A stretch of DNA of 64,000 nucleotides from Pseudomonas frederiksbergensis (GTDB taxonomy: Bacteria; Pseudomonadota; Gammaproteobacteria; Pseudomonadales; Pseudomonadaceae): the NCBI RefSeq assembly GCF_001874645.1, contig NZ_CP017886.1:1798001-1862000 (forward strand). Reading direction: 5' to 3'. A program made the position numbers and the translations under genes. Shown piece by piece: positions 27,360 through 35,775 of the stretch; positions within the stretch are counted from its first letter, which is position 1, and the number at the start of each line of letters is the position of its first letter. The notes under the pieces are model-generated. The model saw only the letters and a program-made list of their open reading frames with translations. It made no database searches and had not been told where the DNA came from.

Positions 27360-28184
27360 ATGCCCATCGCGTTAATCACCGGTTGTTCCAGCGGCATTGG
27401 CCGCGCCTTGGCCGACGCCTTCAAAAACGCCGGTTTCGAGGTGTTGGCCACCGCGCGCAAGGCTGAGGACGTGGCGGTTCTGGCTGACGCCGGTTTTACC
27501 GCCGTGCAGCTGGACGTCAACGACGGGCCGGCACTCGAACACTTGAGCGAACGCATTAATCAGCAACACGGCGGCCTCGACGTGCTGATCAACAACGCCG
27601 GTTACGGCGCCATGGGACCACTGCTCGACGGCGGTGTAGCGGCGATGCAACGCCAGTTCGAAACCAACGTGTTCGCCGTGGTCGGTGTCACCCGCGCGCT
27701 GTTTCCGGTATTGCGCCGCAGCCGAGGCCTGGTGGTGAATATCGGCAGCGTCTCCGGTGTGTTGGTCACACCGTTCGCCGGTGCCTATTGCGCCTCGAAA
27801 GCCGCGGTGCATGCCTTGAGCGATGCGCTGCGCATGGAACTGGCGCCCTTCGGTATCCGGGTGATGGAAGTCCAGCCCGGCGCCATCGCCTCCAGTTTCG
27901 CCAGGAACGCAGGCCTTGAAGCCGAACTGCTGATCAGCGAACAATCGCCCTGGTGGCCGCTGCGCGAGGGAATTCGCGCTCGGGCCAAGGCTTCCCAGGA
28001 CAACCCGACCCCAGCCTCGCAGTTCGCGGCTGACCTGCTCAAAGCCGTGCAGCACAGCAAACCGCCGCGCTTGCTGCGCCTGGGCAATGGCAGTCGAGCG
28101 TTGCCGCTGCTGGCGGGGTTGCTGCCCAAGGGGTTGCTGGAATGCGGGTTGATGAAGCGGTTTGGCCTGACTGGCCAGCTTTAA
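27360..28184 (+). CDS. Short-chain dehydrogenase/reductase
   Basis: 274 residues. Classical SDR: NAD(P) site ALITGCSSGIGRALADAF, LINNAGYGAMGPL, catalytic Ser in VVNIGSVSGV, YxxxK as YCASKAAVH. The start at 27360 is chosen for AAGGA just upstream and for the nucleotide site at residue 4. Resembles the cytosolic SDRs acting on steroids or retinol-like substrates, with a longer C-terminal region; substrate unknown. Confidence 0.88.
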   Translation: MPIALITGCSSGIGRALADAFKNAGFEVLATARKAEDVAVLADAGFTAVQLDVNDGPALEHLSERINQQHGGLDVLINNAGYGAMGPLLDGGVAAMQRQFETNVFAVVGVTRALFPVLRRSRGLVVNIGSVSGVLVTPFAGAYCASKAAVHALSDALRMELAPFGIRVMEVQPGAIASSFARNAGLEAELLISEQSPWWPLREGIRARAKASQDNPTPASQFAADLLKAVQHSKPPRLLRLGNGSRALPLLAGLLPKGLLECGLMKRFGLTGQL

Positions 28185-28234
28185 ACGTTTAGAACACCGA
28201 CGCTCCTACCCTGCGCTCAATTCAAGGAAAGAAC

Positions 28235-28633
28235 ATGACCGACTACACCCCCTACTTCAACGAAGTGACCCAGACCCTCGTCGACATCGAGCAATGGTTT
28301 TCCGGCACGGCCGACAAAGGCGTACTGACGCAGTTGCTGGCGCGCTTCTCGCCGCAGTTTTCGATGATCGTGCCCGGCGGCAACGCGCTGGATTATCCGG
28401 GCTTGAGCGAGCTGTTCGATAAACTCGGTGGTGCTCGCCCGGGCTTGCGAATCGGCCTGAGCGAACTGCGCGGGATTGACCAACACGCAAGCGGCGCCAC
28501 CGTCAGCTATCGCGAACTGCAATCCGATGCGAGCGGCGTGCTGAACGATCGGCGTGCGACGGCAGTGATTGAAAAGCTGCCGTCAGGCGCGCTGCTGTGG
28601 CGGCATTTGCATGAGACGTATTGCCAGGGTTGA
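28235..28633 (+). CDS. NTF2-like (DUF4440/SnoaL-type) protein
   Basis: 132 residues, one compact alpha+beta domain. The N-terminal helix and FSPQFSMIVPGGNALDYPGL, then SYRELQSD and LLWRHLHETYC fit the cone-shaped NTF2-like fold found in SnoaL and DUF4440 proteins. Could be an enzyme or a binding protein; no catalytic residues stand out. AAGGA precedes ATG. Same strand as the SDR gene 50 bases upstream. Confidence 0.72.
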   Translation: MTDYTPYFNEVTQTLVDIEQWFSGTADKGVLTQLLARFSPQFSMIVPGGNALDYPGLSELFDKLGGARPGLRIGLSELRGIDQHASGATVSYRELQSDASGVLNDRRATAVIEKLPSGALLWRHLHETYCQG

Positions 28634-28642
28634 ACAAGAAAA

Positions 28643-28729
28643 CAGATCAACAGATCGCAGCCTTCGGCAGCTCCTACGCGGTGCATGTCATTCGGCGTAG
28701 GAGCTGGCGCAGACTGCGATCTTTTGATC
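28643..28729. repeat. REP doublet (REPIN), diverged
   Basis: AGATCAACAGATCGCAGCCT to CTCCTACG, then GTAGGAGCTGGCGCAGAC to GATCTTTTGATC, with several substitutions. Lies 10 bases after the NTF2-like gene. Confidence 0.85.
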
Positions 28730-28739
28730 CTGGGAGAGA

Positions 28740-28959
28740 AACGGATTCATTTATCCCGGAACCGGAATAAAAGGACGTTTATGTCGTGTAGGTTTTTGAA
28801 GGACAATGGCCCGCGCTTCTGAGGACGGTTCCGACACGTTTTGACGGTTGCGCTGGGAGATGAGGGACGGATAACCTTTTCGGGTCGCTGCCCATTCAGC
28901 GATCGGGTGTGGTAGCCCGGATATCTCATAGGAGTGACTCAACCTATTGGAGCATCACT
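28740..28959 (+). promoter_or_regulatory. Long structured leader of the DUF6124 gene
   Basis: About 220 bases before the DUF6124 start. It contains a stem TCGCTG-CCCATT-CAGCGA (28885-28902) and overlapping antisense open frames (28747-28929 and 28751-28942). The predicted short peptides look like ones I remember as scattered hypotheticals in Pseudomonas, which would fit a dispersed DNA or RNA element rather than genes. Nature unproven. Confidence 0.35.
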
Positions 28960-29334
28960 ATGTCTAAAGCTACCCCCAATCCCACTGAAACCGAAAGCAC
29001 CTCTCCCTACGCCTCCCTCGATTCAAAAGAACTCCACGCCGCCGCACACCGTGCGCTCGATCATTACCTGGTACTGCCTGAGACCAAGGCATTGTTAACC
29101 GACCGACGTCCCGGCTGCATTTTTGTCATAGCCCCCGACGTCGACTCTGAAACCCTATTGGCCCACGCCTGCGAGACGCTCGCCTCGGTGAATGTCATGG
29201 CCAGCGATCTGGCGTTTGAGCTTGAAGGCCCCAAGCGCAATACCGCATTGGCGATTCAGCAGATGATTTCGCTGGCCGAGTTGGCGGTGAATCGGGCGCT
29301 GGATCACCTTGATCCACCGGATTCACCGCAGTAG
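28960..29334 (+). CDS. DUF6124 (formerly DUF3077) family protein
   Basis: 124 residues. Acidic, Pro/Ser-rich N-terminus, then the family helix region: LDHYLVLP, FVIAPDVDSETLLAHACETL, ASVNVMASDLAFELEGPKRN and ALAIQQMISLAELAVNRALD. Pseudomonas genomes carry several such genes; function unknown. GGAG lies 7 bases before the ATG; the open frame extends upstream to 28909 but without a ribosome site. It stands alone between repeats. Confidence 0.85.
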   Translation: MSKATPNPTETESTSPYASLDSKELHAAAHRALDHYLVLPETKALLTDRRPGCIFVIAPDVDSETLLAHACETLASVNVMASDLAFELEGPKRNTALAIQQMISLAELAVNRALDHLDPPDSPQ

Positions 29335-29353
29335 CGGATAAGAGCCCGGCGCC

Positions 29354-29500
29354 CGTAGCAGCTGTCGAGCCCGCGAGGCTGCGTTCGGCCGCGAAGCGGT
29401 CGTGAAATCAGGCAGCGCGTTCTTTCAGGTAAACCGCGTATGCAGGATTTGCGAGGACTACGTCCTCGAACGCAGCCTCGCAGGCTCGACAGCTGCTACG
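29354..29500. repeat. Large inverted repeat, second REPIN-like family
   Basis: Arms of 34 bp (29354-29387 and 29467-29500), CGTAGCAGCTGTCGAGCC... and ...GGCTCGACAGCTGCTACG, differ at one base. The 79-base centre includes GAGGAC-TAC-GTCCTC. Different in sequence from the GTAGGAGCTGCCG repeats in the rest of the window. Confidence 0.85.
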
Positions 29501-29563
29501 AATTTGGGGCTCGTCAGGTAGACGGCGTTATCGTTCATCGCGTATTTCCCTGCCCGAACAAAA

Positions 29564-29601
29564 CAAAACCCGCCGCCTTTTCACAAGGCTGGCGGGTTTT
29601 G
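29564..29601. terminator. Bidirectional terminator before the efflux operon 3' end
   Basis: CAAAACCCGCC (29564-29574) pairs with GGCGGGTTTTG (29591-29601). It lies 18 bases downstream of the HlyD-type gene on the minus strand. Confidence 0.85.
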
Positions 29602-29618
29602 TCGTTTCAGCTCAGGCG

Positions 29619-30482
29619 CTATTGCTGATCAACCTGATTGACCACCACCGTGCAGGTAATCCCCGCCGCCAGCAGCACCCCGTCCGGGACTTCATCGATG
29701 TGAATCCGCACCGGCACCCGTTGGGCCAGACGCACCCAGTTGAAGGTTGGATTCACGTCGGCGATCAGCTCGCGGCTTTCCGGGTTGTCGCGGTCGTAGA
29801 TGCCGCGCGAAATGCTTTCGACATGGCCCTTGAGCACTTCACCGCTCATCAATTGCATGTCGGCCTTATCGCCGACGCGCACGTGGGGCAGTTTGGTTTC
29901 TTCGAAGAAGCCGTAGACCCAGAACGAGTGCATGTCGACCACGGCCATTTTCGCTTCGCCGATGCGCGCGTAGTCGCCGCGATGAACGTTGAGGTTCGTC
30001 ACGTAACCGTCCACTGCTGCCAGTACTTTGGTGCGTTTGAGGTTCAACTCGGCCGCTTCCAGCTGAGCTTGGGCCTGTTGGTAGTCGGCCAGCGCCGAGT
30101 CGGCGATGTTGCTGGCGTCGTCGCGGCTTTCCTTGGAGATCACCAGGTTGTCGAGGTCGGCGCGGCGGTGCGCGTTGACCTTGCGCATCTCCCAGGTGGC
30201 TTTGCGCGAAGCCACCTGCGACTGCGCCTGTTTCACCGCGATCTGGTAATGCTCAGGGTCGATCTGCATCAGCAGGTCGCCCTTTTTGACCTGTTGGTTG
30301 TCACGCACCGGCACGTCGATCACTTCGCCGGTGACGTCGGCGGCGACGTTGATGATGTCGGCGCGCACCCGGCCATCGCGGGTCCACGGGGTGTCCATGT
30401 AATGCACCCAGAGGGTCCGGCCGATCCACAGCGCGAGGGCCAGTACCAACAAGGTCGCGAGCAGACTGAAGAGCTTTTTCAT
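29619..30482 (-). CDS. HlyD/AaeA-type periplasmic adaptor of an efflux pump
   Basis: 287 residues. One N-terminal membrane anchor (LLATLLVLALALWIGRTLW), then biotinyl-lipoyl-like halves (VINVAADVTGEVIDVPVRDN, and TKVLAAVDGYVTNLNVHRGDY) flanking a short coiled hairpin (KQAQSQVASRKATWEMRK), and a beta-barrel with VDMHSFWVYGFFEETKL as in AaeA (p-hydroxybenzoate efflux). It links the FUSC inner-membrane protein to the outer-membrane factor. Last gene of the four-gene unit. Confidence 0.9.
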   Translation of the reverse strand: MKKLFSLLATLLVLALALWIGRTLWVHYMDTPWTRDGRVRADIINVAADVTGEVIDVPVRDNQQVKKGDLLMQIDPEHYQIAVKQAQSQVASRKATWEMRKVNAHRRADLDNLVISKESRDDASNIADSALADYQQAQAQLEAAELNLKRTKVLAAVDGYVTNLNVHRGDYARIGEAKMAVVDMHSFWVYGFFEETKLPHVRVGDKADMQLMSGEVLKGHVESISRGIYDRDNPESRELIADVNPTFNWVRLAQRVPVRIHIDEVPDGVLLAAGITCTVVVNQVDQQ

Positions 30483-30492
30483 CGAATCGGTC

Positions 30493-30693
30493 TCAAGGGT
30501 AAACAGTCAGCGCGAGGGCGCCGAACAAACAGGTGAAGAGGCTCAAGCGCAAAAGCGCCGGGTGCCAGAAGAAGCGGTACAGATCAAACCCGGACAAAAA
30601 CCGGTCGAGCGCCCAGGCCACCGCCGCAGCGATGAAAAACATCAGGGTCATGGTCGGCATGTAGACGCCGTGGAAGGCAATTTCACGAGGCAT
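30493..30693 (-). CDS. DUF1656 small membrane protein (AaeX-like)
   Basis: 66 residues with two membrane segments (TLMFFIAAAVAWALDRFL; LSLFTCLFGALALTVYP). Starts PREIAFHGVYMPT as DUF1656/AaeX proteins do. Always found between FUSC and HlyD genes in this kind of operon; precise role unknown. Its ATG overlaps the FUSC stop by 11 bases. Confidence 0.92.
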   Translation of the reverse strand: MPREIAFHGVYMPTMTLMFFIAAAVAWALDRFLSGFDLYRFFWHPALLRLSLFTCLFGALALTVYP

Positions 30694-32869
30694 GGTCAGG
30701 TCCTTGAGGGGCAGCGAGTGCCGCCAGCGGCGATTGCGGGTCGAGCAACGACGTGCGGATGAAATGCAGGTAGCTCTTCACCCGGCGCAGGGCGGAGGTG
30801 TCGAAGTGCGGGGCGAAGGGTTCGTCGGTGGCCTGGACACGGCTGATGGCGTGGTCGACAGCCACCAGACTGCGCTCCAGATTGCTCTGGCTCGGTTGCA
30901 GAAACAACCGCACCAATGAGCGCCCCATGACCCGGATCGCCTGGCGCCACGGTTGAGATTCGGCATAGGCCGGGTGCACCGGGAGAATCGCCTGTTCCTT
31001 GCGCAACTCAATGATCGCGTGGCCGACTTCCAGCACCACAAACATCCAGCGCAGCAATTGGCTCTGTACCTGCGGTTGTCCGGCGGCCAAGCCATAGGCC
31101 TGGTGCACCAGATCGCGGGTGCTGCTTTCAAAACCTGAGGCCAGCCCCTTGAGTTTGCCGCTGATGGCGAACACCACTTGCCCGCGCAAGTCTTGCTCCA
31201 GTCGCCGCCATAACCAGCGGCTGTTGGGCGGCAAGATGATCGCCCCCGCCGCCGCGCACACCAACATGCCCATGACCATGGCGATGTAGTCATTAATGAA
31301 GGTGTAGGGGTTGTAGACGGTCAAGTTGTCCGGCACTGAACCGGTGCTGAAAAAGATCAGCAAACCCAGGCCGACACCGGCGTACTGCGGTCGTGAGGTG
31401 AGGAACGAACCGAGTACGATCACCGGCGCCAGCATCACGCACAGTAACGGGAAACCGTCGATCCACGGGAAGATGAAAAACATCTCGACGAAGCCGATCA
31501 GCGCACCGAGCAACGTTCCGCAGGCCATCTGGAACGCCATGCGTTTGGGGTTCGGGGTGGCCGCCGAGAGACCGACCGTGGCCGCAGCGATCAAGGTCAT
31601 GGTCGCGCCACTCGGCCACGCGGTGGCGACCCAGTAACTGCCCAGCACAATCAGAATGAACGACGCCCGAATGCCCGCAGCGGCCGAGGCCAACCCGTTG
31701 GTTTTCGGGGTGTAGGGTTCGTCCCATTGCTCGCGTTCGTGGCTGTGCTCGGCCAGCGATGCGTGGGTCTGTGCATAACTGTGTACTTCGTCGACGAAGC
31801 GATAGAGCAACTCGTACGCGGTGTGGAAATCCAGTTGCTCGGCGTCGCTCGGTTCGCTCTCCTGAAAAAGCGCCCGCAAGCTGCGCACCCGCGCCGGCAG
31901 TCCTTCTTTATAGGCCGCCAATTGCGCCGCCAGACGTGCCGCATCGGCATGCGTCAGCGCACGCCCCGAGAAGCCATCGAGCACTTCGGCCAGGTCCTGC
32001 AAGCCCGGTTTGATCGCCGCCACCACCTGTTCCGTACCACTGCTGCGCAAGCGTTCAAGCAACTGATGCAAGGCGTTGAAACGAGTGGTGATGCCCATGA
32101 ATTCGCTGTTCAAGCGACTGAGCCGACCATTGCGCCGCCGCATGTGCGGGTCTTCGAACACGGTGACGCTGCGCAACCCTTCCAGACCCACGGCTTCGGC
32201 GATAAAACGCACGTTGCCAGCTTCGAAAGCCTCGCGTTGGCTGCGACCCCGCAAGCCATCGGTCACGAACAGTGCGAACACCCCGAAGCGCTGATACAAG
32301 GCGTTGCGCATCGCGGCGCTGGCGGTTTGCGGGAGAATCGCGGCGCTGACCAAGGTTGAGCAGAGAATCCCCAGGGAGATTTCCAGCACCCGCCAGACCG
32401 CCGCCATGAACGCACCGTCCGGGTGCGCCAGCGCCGGCAAACCGACCATCGCGGCGGTGTAACCGGCGAGCACAAAACCGTAAGCGCGGAAGTTGCGATA
32501 ACGCGCGGCGCCGGCCGTGCAGATCCCGACCCAAATCGCCAATGCACCGAGAAACAGTTCGGTGTTCTGTGCGAACAGGGCAATCAGCGCGACCATTACC
32601 GCCGAGCCAGCCAACGTGCCGAGAAAGCGATAAAAGCTCTTGGCGAACACCTGACCGCTCTGCGGCTGCATGACGATGAACACGGTGATCATCGCCGTGC
32701 GTGGTTGCGGAAGTTCCAGGCGCATGGCCAGCCAGAGGGTCAGGAACGCGGCGATCAGCACCTTGAAGATGTAGACCCAGGTCACGCCGTCACTGCGTGC
32801 CCAGTCAAAAAAACCGCGGCGCCATTCAAGGGAATACAGCCAGCGCAGCGGTGCAGGCAAGGGAGTCAT
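30683..32869 (-). CDS. FUSC-family aromatic acid exporter (AaeB/PET type)
   Basis: 728 residues from ATG 32869 (MTPLPAPLRWLYSLEW); the frame is open upstream inside the outer-membrane factor gene but that part is not membrane-protein-like. Two clusters of about five to six membrane segments (residues about 30-180 and 370-520) separated and followed by cytoplasmic helical domains, the FUSC/AaeB layout. Fusaric acid or p-hydroxybenzoic acid type efflux is the best-known role. The order outer-membrane factor, FUSC, DUF1656, HlyD and the divergent LysR gene support an inducible aromatic-acid efflux system. Confidence 0.9.
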   Translation of the reverse strand: MTPLPAPLRWLYSLEWRRGFFDWARSDGVTWVYIFKVLIAAFLTLWLAMRLELPQPRTAMITVFIVMQPQSGQVFAKSFYRFLGTLAGSAVMVALIALFAQNTELFLGALAIWVGICTAGAARYRNFRAYGFVLAGYTAAMVGLPALAHPDGAFMAAVWRVLEISLGILCSTLVSAAILPQTASAAMRNALYQRFGVFALFVTDGLRGRSQREAFEAGNVRFIAEAVGLEGLRSVTVFEDPHMRRRNGRLSRLNSEFMGITTRFNALHQLLERLRSSGTEQVVAAIKPGLQDLAEVLDGFSGRALTHADAARLAAQLAAYKEGLPARVRSLRALFQESEPSDAEQLDFHTAYELLYRFVDEVHSYAQTHASLAEHSHEREQWDEPYTPKTNGLASAAAGIRASFILIVLGSYWVATAWPSGATMTLIAAATVGLSAATPNPKRMAFQMACGTLLGALIGFVEMFFIFPWIDGFPLLCVMLAPVIVLGSFLTSRPQYAGVGLGLLIFFSTGSVPDNLTVYNPYTFINDYIAMVMGMLVCAAAGAIILPPNSRWLWRRLEQDLRGQVVFAISGKLKGLASGFESSTRDLVHQAYGLAAGQPQVQSQLLRWMFVVLEVGHAIIELRKEQAILPVHPAYAESQPWRQAIRVMGRSLVRLFLQPSQSNLERSLVAVDHAISRVQATDEPFAPHFDTSALRRVKSYLHFIRTSLLDPQSPLAALAAPQGPDHAS

Positions 32870-32879
32870 GGCGTCCTGT

Positions 32880-34391
32880 TCAGTGATCGAGGGCAGAGAG
32901 AATGGCGGGGGATTTCGGCGCCTGGGTTTTGCTGTTATCCGGCACGTCGTTACCCGCGCCGAGCCCGCCACCGAGGGCGGTGACCAATTCGGCATGGGCG
33001 CTCAAGCGTGCAGCCTGAACCTGTTGTTGCACTTGCTGCTGCTTGAACAACAGGCTCTGGGCGTTCAGCACGTTGAGGTAATCGGTGAGCCCGCGCTGAT
33101 AGGCGATCATTGCGATGTCGTAGGTTTTCTGCGCAGCGGCCACCGACTCGGCGGCGAAGGCTTGCTGCTTGTCCATGGACTCGCGGCGGATCAGCTGGTC
33201 GGAAATGCTTTTGAGCGCATTGACCAGGGTCTGGTTGTAGTTGGCCACGGCGAGGTCATAGCCGGCCGAGGCTTCGCCCAATTCCGAGCGCAAGCGCCCA
33301 CCGTCGAAGATCGGCAAGGAGATCGCCGGCCCCACGCTGTAGTTGAGCTTCTTACCGCTCAGGAACTCCAGCGCCCCGCCGCCGGTCGCCATGTAACCGA
33401 GGCTGCCAACCAGATTGACGTTGGGGTAAAACCCGGCGTGCGCCACATCGATCCCGCGCGCCTGGGCCGCGACTTGCCAGCGACTGGCGACCACGTCCGG
33501 GCGTTGGCCGAGCAACTGCGCGGGCAATGCCGAGGGCAATTTCAGTGCGGCGGACAGAGACAGCGTCGGACGCTGCAAGCGTGCACCCTCCCCCGGGCCT
33601 TTGCCTGCCAGCGCGGCGAGTTGATTGCCGCTCAGGGCAATTTCTTCGTCCAGCGCGTCCAGTTGCCGATGGGTTTCCGGCAACGGAGTTTGTGCCTGGC
33701 TGACTTCGAAATGAGTGCCGATGCCACCGTCCAGACGCTTTTGCGCGAGGTCGAGAATTTGCTGTTGTTGCTTGAGGGTCGCGACCACGATGTCCCGCTG
33801 CGCGTAATGCAGCGACAACTGGATGTAGGCGCGCACCACGTTGTTCTGCAATTCAAGTTGAGCCATGCGCGCTTCGGCGGCGCTCATGTGCGCCATGTCG
33901 ACGGCGCGTTCGGTGGTATTGCTTTCGCGGCCCCAGAGGTCGAGGGCATAGCTGAAACCGAGGGTGGCGTTGTTGTCCCAGGTGGTGGTGTTGGCCAGCT
34001 CACCCGGACCGTAGAACTGATCGGTCGGCCAGTTGTGGCGCTTGAGGGTGGATTCGCCGTTGACCTGCAACGACTCGGCAGACTCGGCCACACCGGCCAT
34101 CGACTTGGCCTGACGCACACGGGCGGCGGCCATGGCCATGCTCGGGCTGCCTTGCACGGCGAGGTCGACCCAATGATTGAGTTGCGGATCGCCATAGGCC
34201 CGCCACCACTGGGCGGTGGGCCAGTGAGCGTCTTTGGCGGCGCTCTGGATGGCCTCGTCGGTGGCTAATGTGTTGGCGTCGAATGCCTTGCCCTGTGGGG
34301 CAATACCCCCGGTTCCGATGCAGCCGCTGATGGCTAACGATAAAGCCCAAACACTGAGAGTCTTCAGCTCTCTGCTGATGCGACGCGGCAC
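32880..34391 (-). CDS. Outer-membrane efflux lipoprotein, NodT family
   Basis: 503 residues from GTG 34391. Lipoprotein signal with lipobox LAISGC (Cys about 24), then two OEP (TolC-like) repeats: QWWRAYGDPQLNHWVDLAVQ, VRQAKSMAGVAESAESLQ, and the second half QLLGQRPDVVASRWQVAAQ, DVAHAGFYPNVNL. Forms the trimeric exit duct for the HlyD-FUSC pump. First gene of the unit; 10 bases separate it from the FUSC start. Confidence 0.92.
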   Translation of the reverse strand: MPRRISRELKTLSVWALSLAISGCIGTGGIAPQGKAFDANTLATDEAIQSAAKDAHWPTAQWWRAYGDPQLNHWVDLAVQGSPSMAMAAARVRQAKSMAGVAESAESLQVNGESTLKRHNWPTDQFYGPGELANTTTWDNNATLGFSYALDLWGRESNTTERAVDMAHMSAAEARMAQLELQNNVVRAYIQLSLHYAQRDIVVATLKQQQQILDLAQKRLDGGIGTHFEVSQAQTPLPETHRQLDALDEEIALSGNQLAALAGKGPGEGARLQRPTLSLSAALKLPSALPAQLLGQRPDVVASRWQVAAQARGIDVAHAGFYPNVNLVGSLGYMATGGGALEFLSGKKLNYSVGPAISLPIFDGGRLRSELGEASAGYDLAVANYNQTLVNALKSISDQLIRRESMDKQQAFAAESVAAAQKTYDIAMIAYQRGLTDYLNVLNAQSLLFKQQQVQQQVQAARLSAHAELVTALGGGLGAGNDVPDNSKTQAPKSPAILSALDH

Positions 34392-34423
34392 TGCTGCAAA
34401 TTCCTGAGAGGGAGGGGACGACC

Positions 34424-34509
34424 CGTAGGAGCTGCCGAAGGCTGCGATCTTCTGGCGCCCTCGAAGGCGCCGAAGATCAAAAGATCGCAGCCTTCGGCAG
34501 CTTCTACAG
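34424..34509. repeat. REP doublet (REPIN)
   Basis: CGTAGGAGCTGCCGAAGGCT to GATCTTCTGG, centre GGCGCC...GGCGCC, then GATCAAAAGATCGCAGCC to CTTCTACAG. Sits in the divergent promoter region between the efflux operon and its LysR gene. Confidence 0.85.
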
Positions 34510-34659
34510 AGATCGGCGCAATTCTAGGGGTGGGCCAGTGCGGCGATAAGCCGGGATTCCTGTGAATCTTTGTTACCGTTAACGAGATAATCCCTTGGTC
34601 GGGGTCACAGCATTCCGTAACTTCGTGTCACAATTTGTCATCGCACCCGAGAGCACCCC

Positions 34660-35628
34660 ATGGACACTTTGCAAAACATGCGCGCCTTCAGCTGTGTCGC
34701 CGAAGCCGGCAGCTTCACTGCCGCTGCCGTGCAGCTTGATACCACGACGGCCAACGTCTCGCGCGCGGTCTCCAACCTGGAAGCCCACCTGCAAACCCGT
34801 TTGCTCAACCGCACCACTCGCCGCATCGCCCTGACCGAGGCCGGCAAACGTTATTTGCTGCGCTGCGAGCAGATCCTCGCCTATGTCGAGGAAGCCGAAG
34901 CCGAGGCCAGCGACGCCCATGCGCGCCCGGCCGGGCAACTCAAGGTGCACACCATGACCGGGATCGGTCAGCACTTCGTGATCGACGCCATCGCCCGTTA
35001 TCGCAAATCCCATCCAGACGTGACGTTCGACCTGACCATGGCCAACCGCGTACCGGACTTGCTCGACGAGGGCTACGACGTATCCATCGTGCTTGCCAGC
35101 GAACTGCCGGATTCGGGTTTCGTCTCGCAACGGCTGGGCATCACTTACAGCATCGTCTGCGCGTCACCCGCTTACGTAAAAGCCAACGGTTGCGCGCAGA
35201 AGCCCAGCGACTTGTTGAATCACGCCTGCCTGCGCCTGGTCAGCCCGGTGATTCCGCTGGAGAAGTGGCTGTTCGACGGCCCGGAAGGCCAGGAAATGGT
35301 CACCATCAACAGCTCACCGTTTCTGGTGAACTCCGCCGACGCCATGAAAACCGCGATCATCAGCGGCATGGGTGTCGGTGTGCTGCCGGTCTACGCCGCC
35401 ATCGAAGGCCTGCGTAATGGCAGCCTGGTGCGGGTCATGCCCAACTACCGCTCGCAAGAGCTGAACCTGTACGCCATCTACCCCTCGCGCCAGTACCTGG
35501 ATGCGAAGATCAAGACCTGGGTCGAGTACCTGCGCGGGTCGCTGCCGGAAATTCTGGCGGCGCATCAGGCGGAATTGGCGGCGTATGAGTTGAGCGGGAG
35601 TCTGGCCGGGGCTCGGGTGGCCAATTAG
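34660..35628 (+). CDS. LysR-family regulator, likely of the efflux operon
   Basis: 322 residues. N-terminal winged HTH (MDTLQNMRAFSCVAEAGSFT, TTTANVSRAVSNLEAHLQ, RLLNRTTRRIALTEAG), then the LysR co-inducer domain. Divergent from the outer-membrane factor gene, as AaeR is from aaeXAB, so an aromatic-acid effector is plausible. Closest general type is the CrgA/DsdC-like subgroup with GMGVGVLPVYAA in lobe 1. Stop codon abuts a REP doublet. Confidence 0.9.
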   Translation: MDTLQNMRAFSCVAEAGSFTAAAVQLDTTTANVSRAVSNLEAHLQTRLLNRTTRRIALTEAGKRYLLRCEQILAYVEEAEAEASDAHARPAGQLKVHTMTGIGQHFVIDAIARYRKSHPDVTFDLTMANRVPDLLDEGYDVSIVLASELPDSGFVSQRLGITYSIVCASPAYVKANGCAQKPSDLLNHACLRLVSPVIPLEKWLFDGPEGQEMVTINSSPFLVNSADAMKTAIISGMGVGVLPVYAAIEGLRNGSLVRVMPNYRSQELNLYAIYPSRQYLDAKIKTWVEYLRGSLPEILAAHQAELAAYELSGSLAGARVAN

Positions 35629-35629
35629 A

Positions 35630-35702
35630 AAAAGATCGCAGCCTGCGGCAGCTCCTACGGGGTTGGGGTTCGTGTAGGAGCTGCCGCAGGCTGCGATCTT
35701 TT
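35630..35702. repeat. REP doublet (REPIN)
   Basis: AAAGATCGCAGCCTGCGGCA to CTCCTACG, then TGTAGGAGCTGCCGCAGG to GATCTTTT. Begins one or two bases after the LysR stop. Confidence 0.9.
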
Positions 35703-35775
35703 CTGCCCTCGCAAAACCCTGCCAGAGAATGTTAGCGTGCTTGGCATTCTCCTCCGCCTGACGAGCCTTCCTGCG

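Noticed and set aside
28747..28942. Two overlapping short minus-strand frames before the DUF6124 gene
   Set aside because: They overlap each other in different frames and lack ribosome sites; treated as a possible non-coding element instead.
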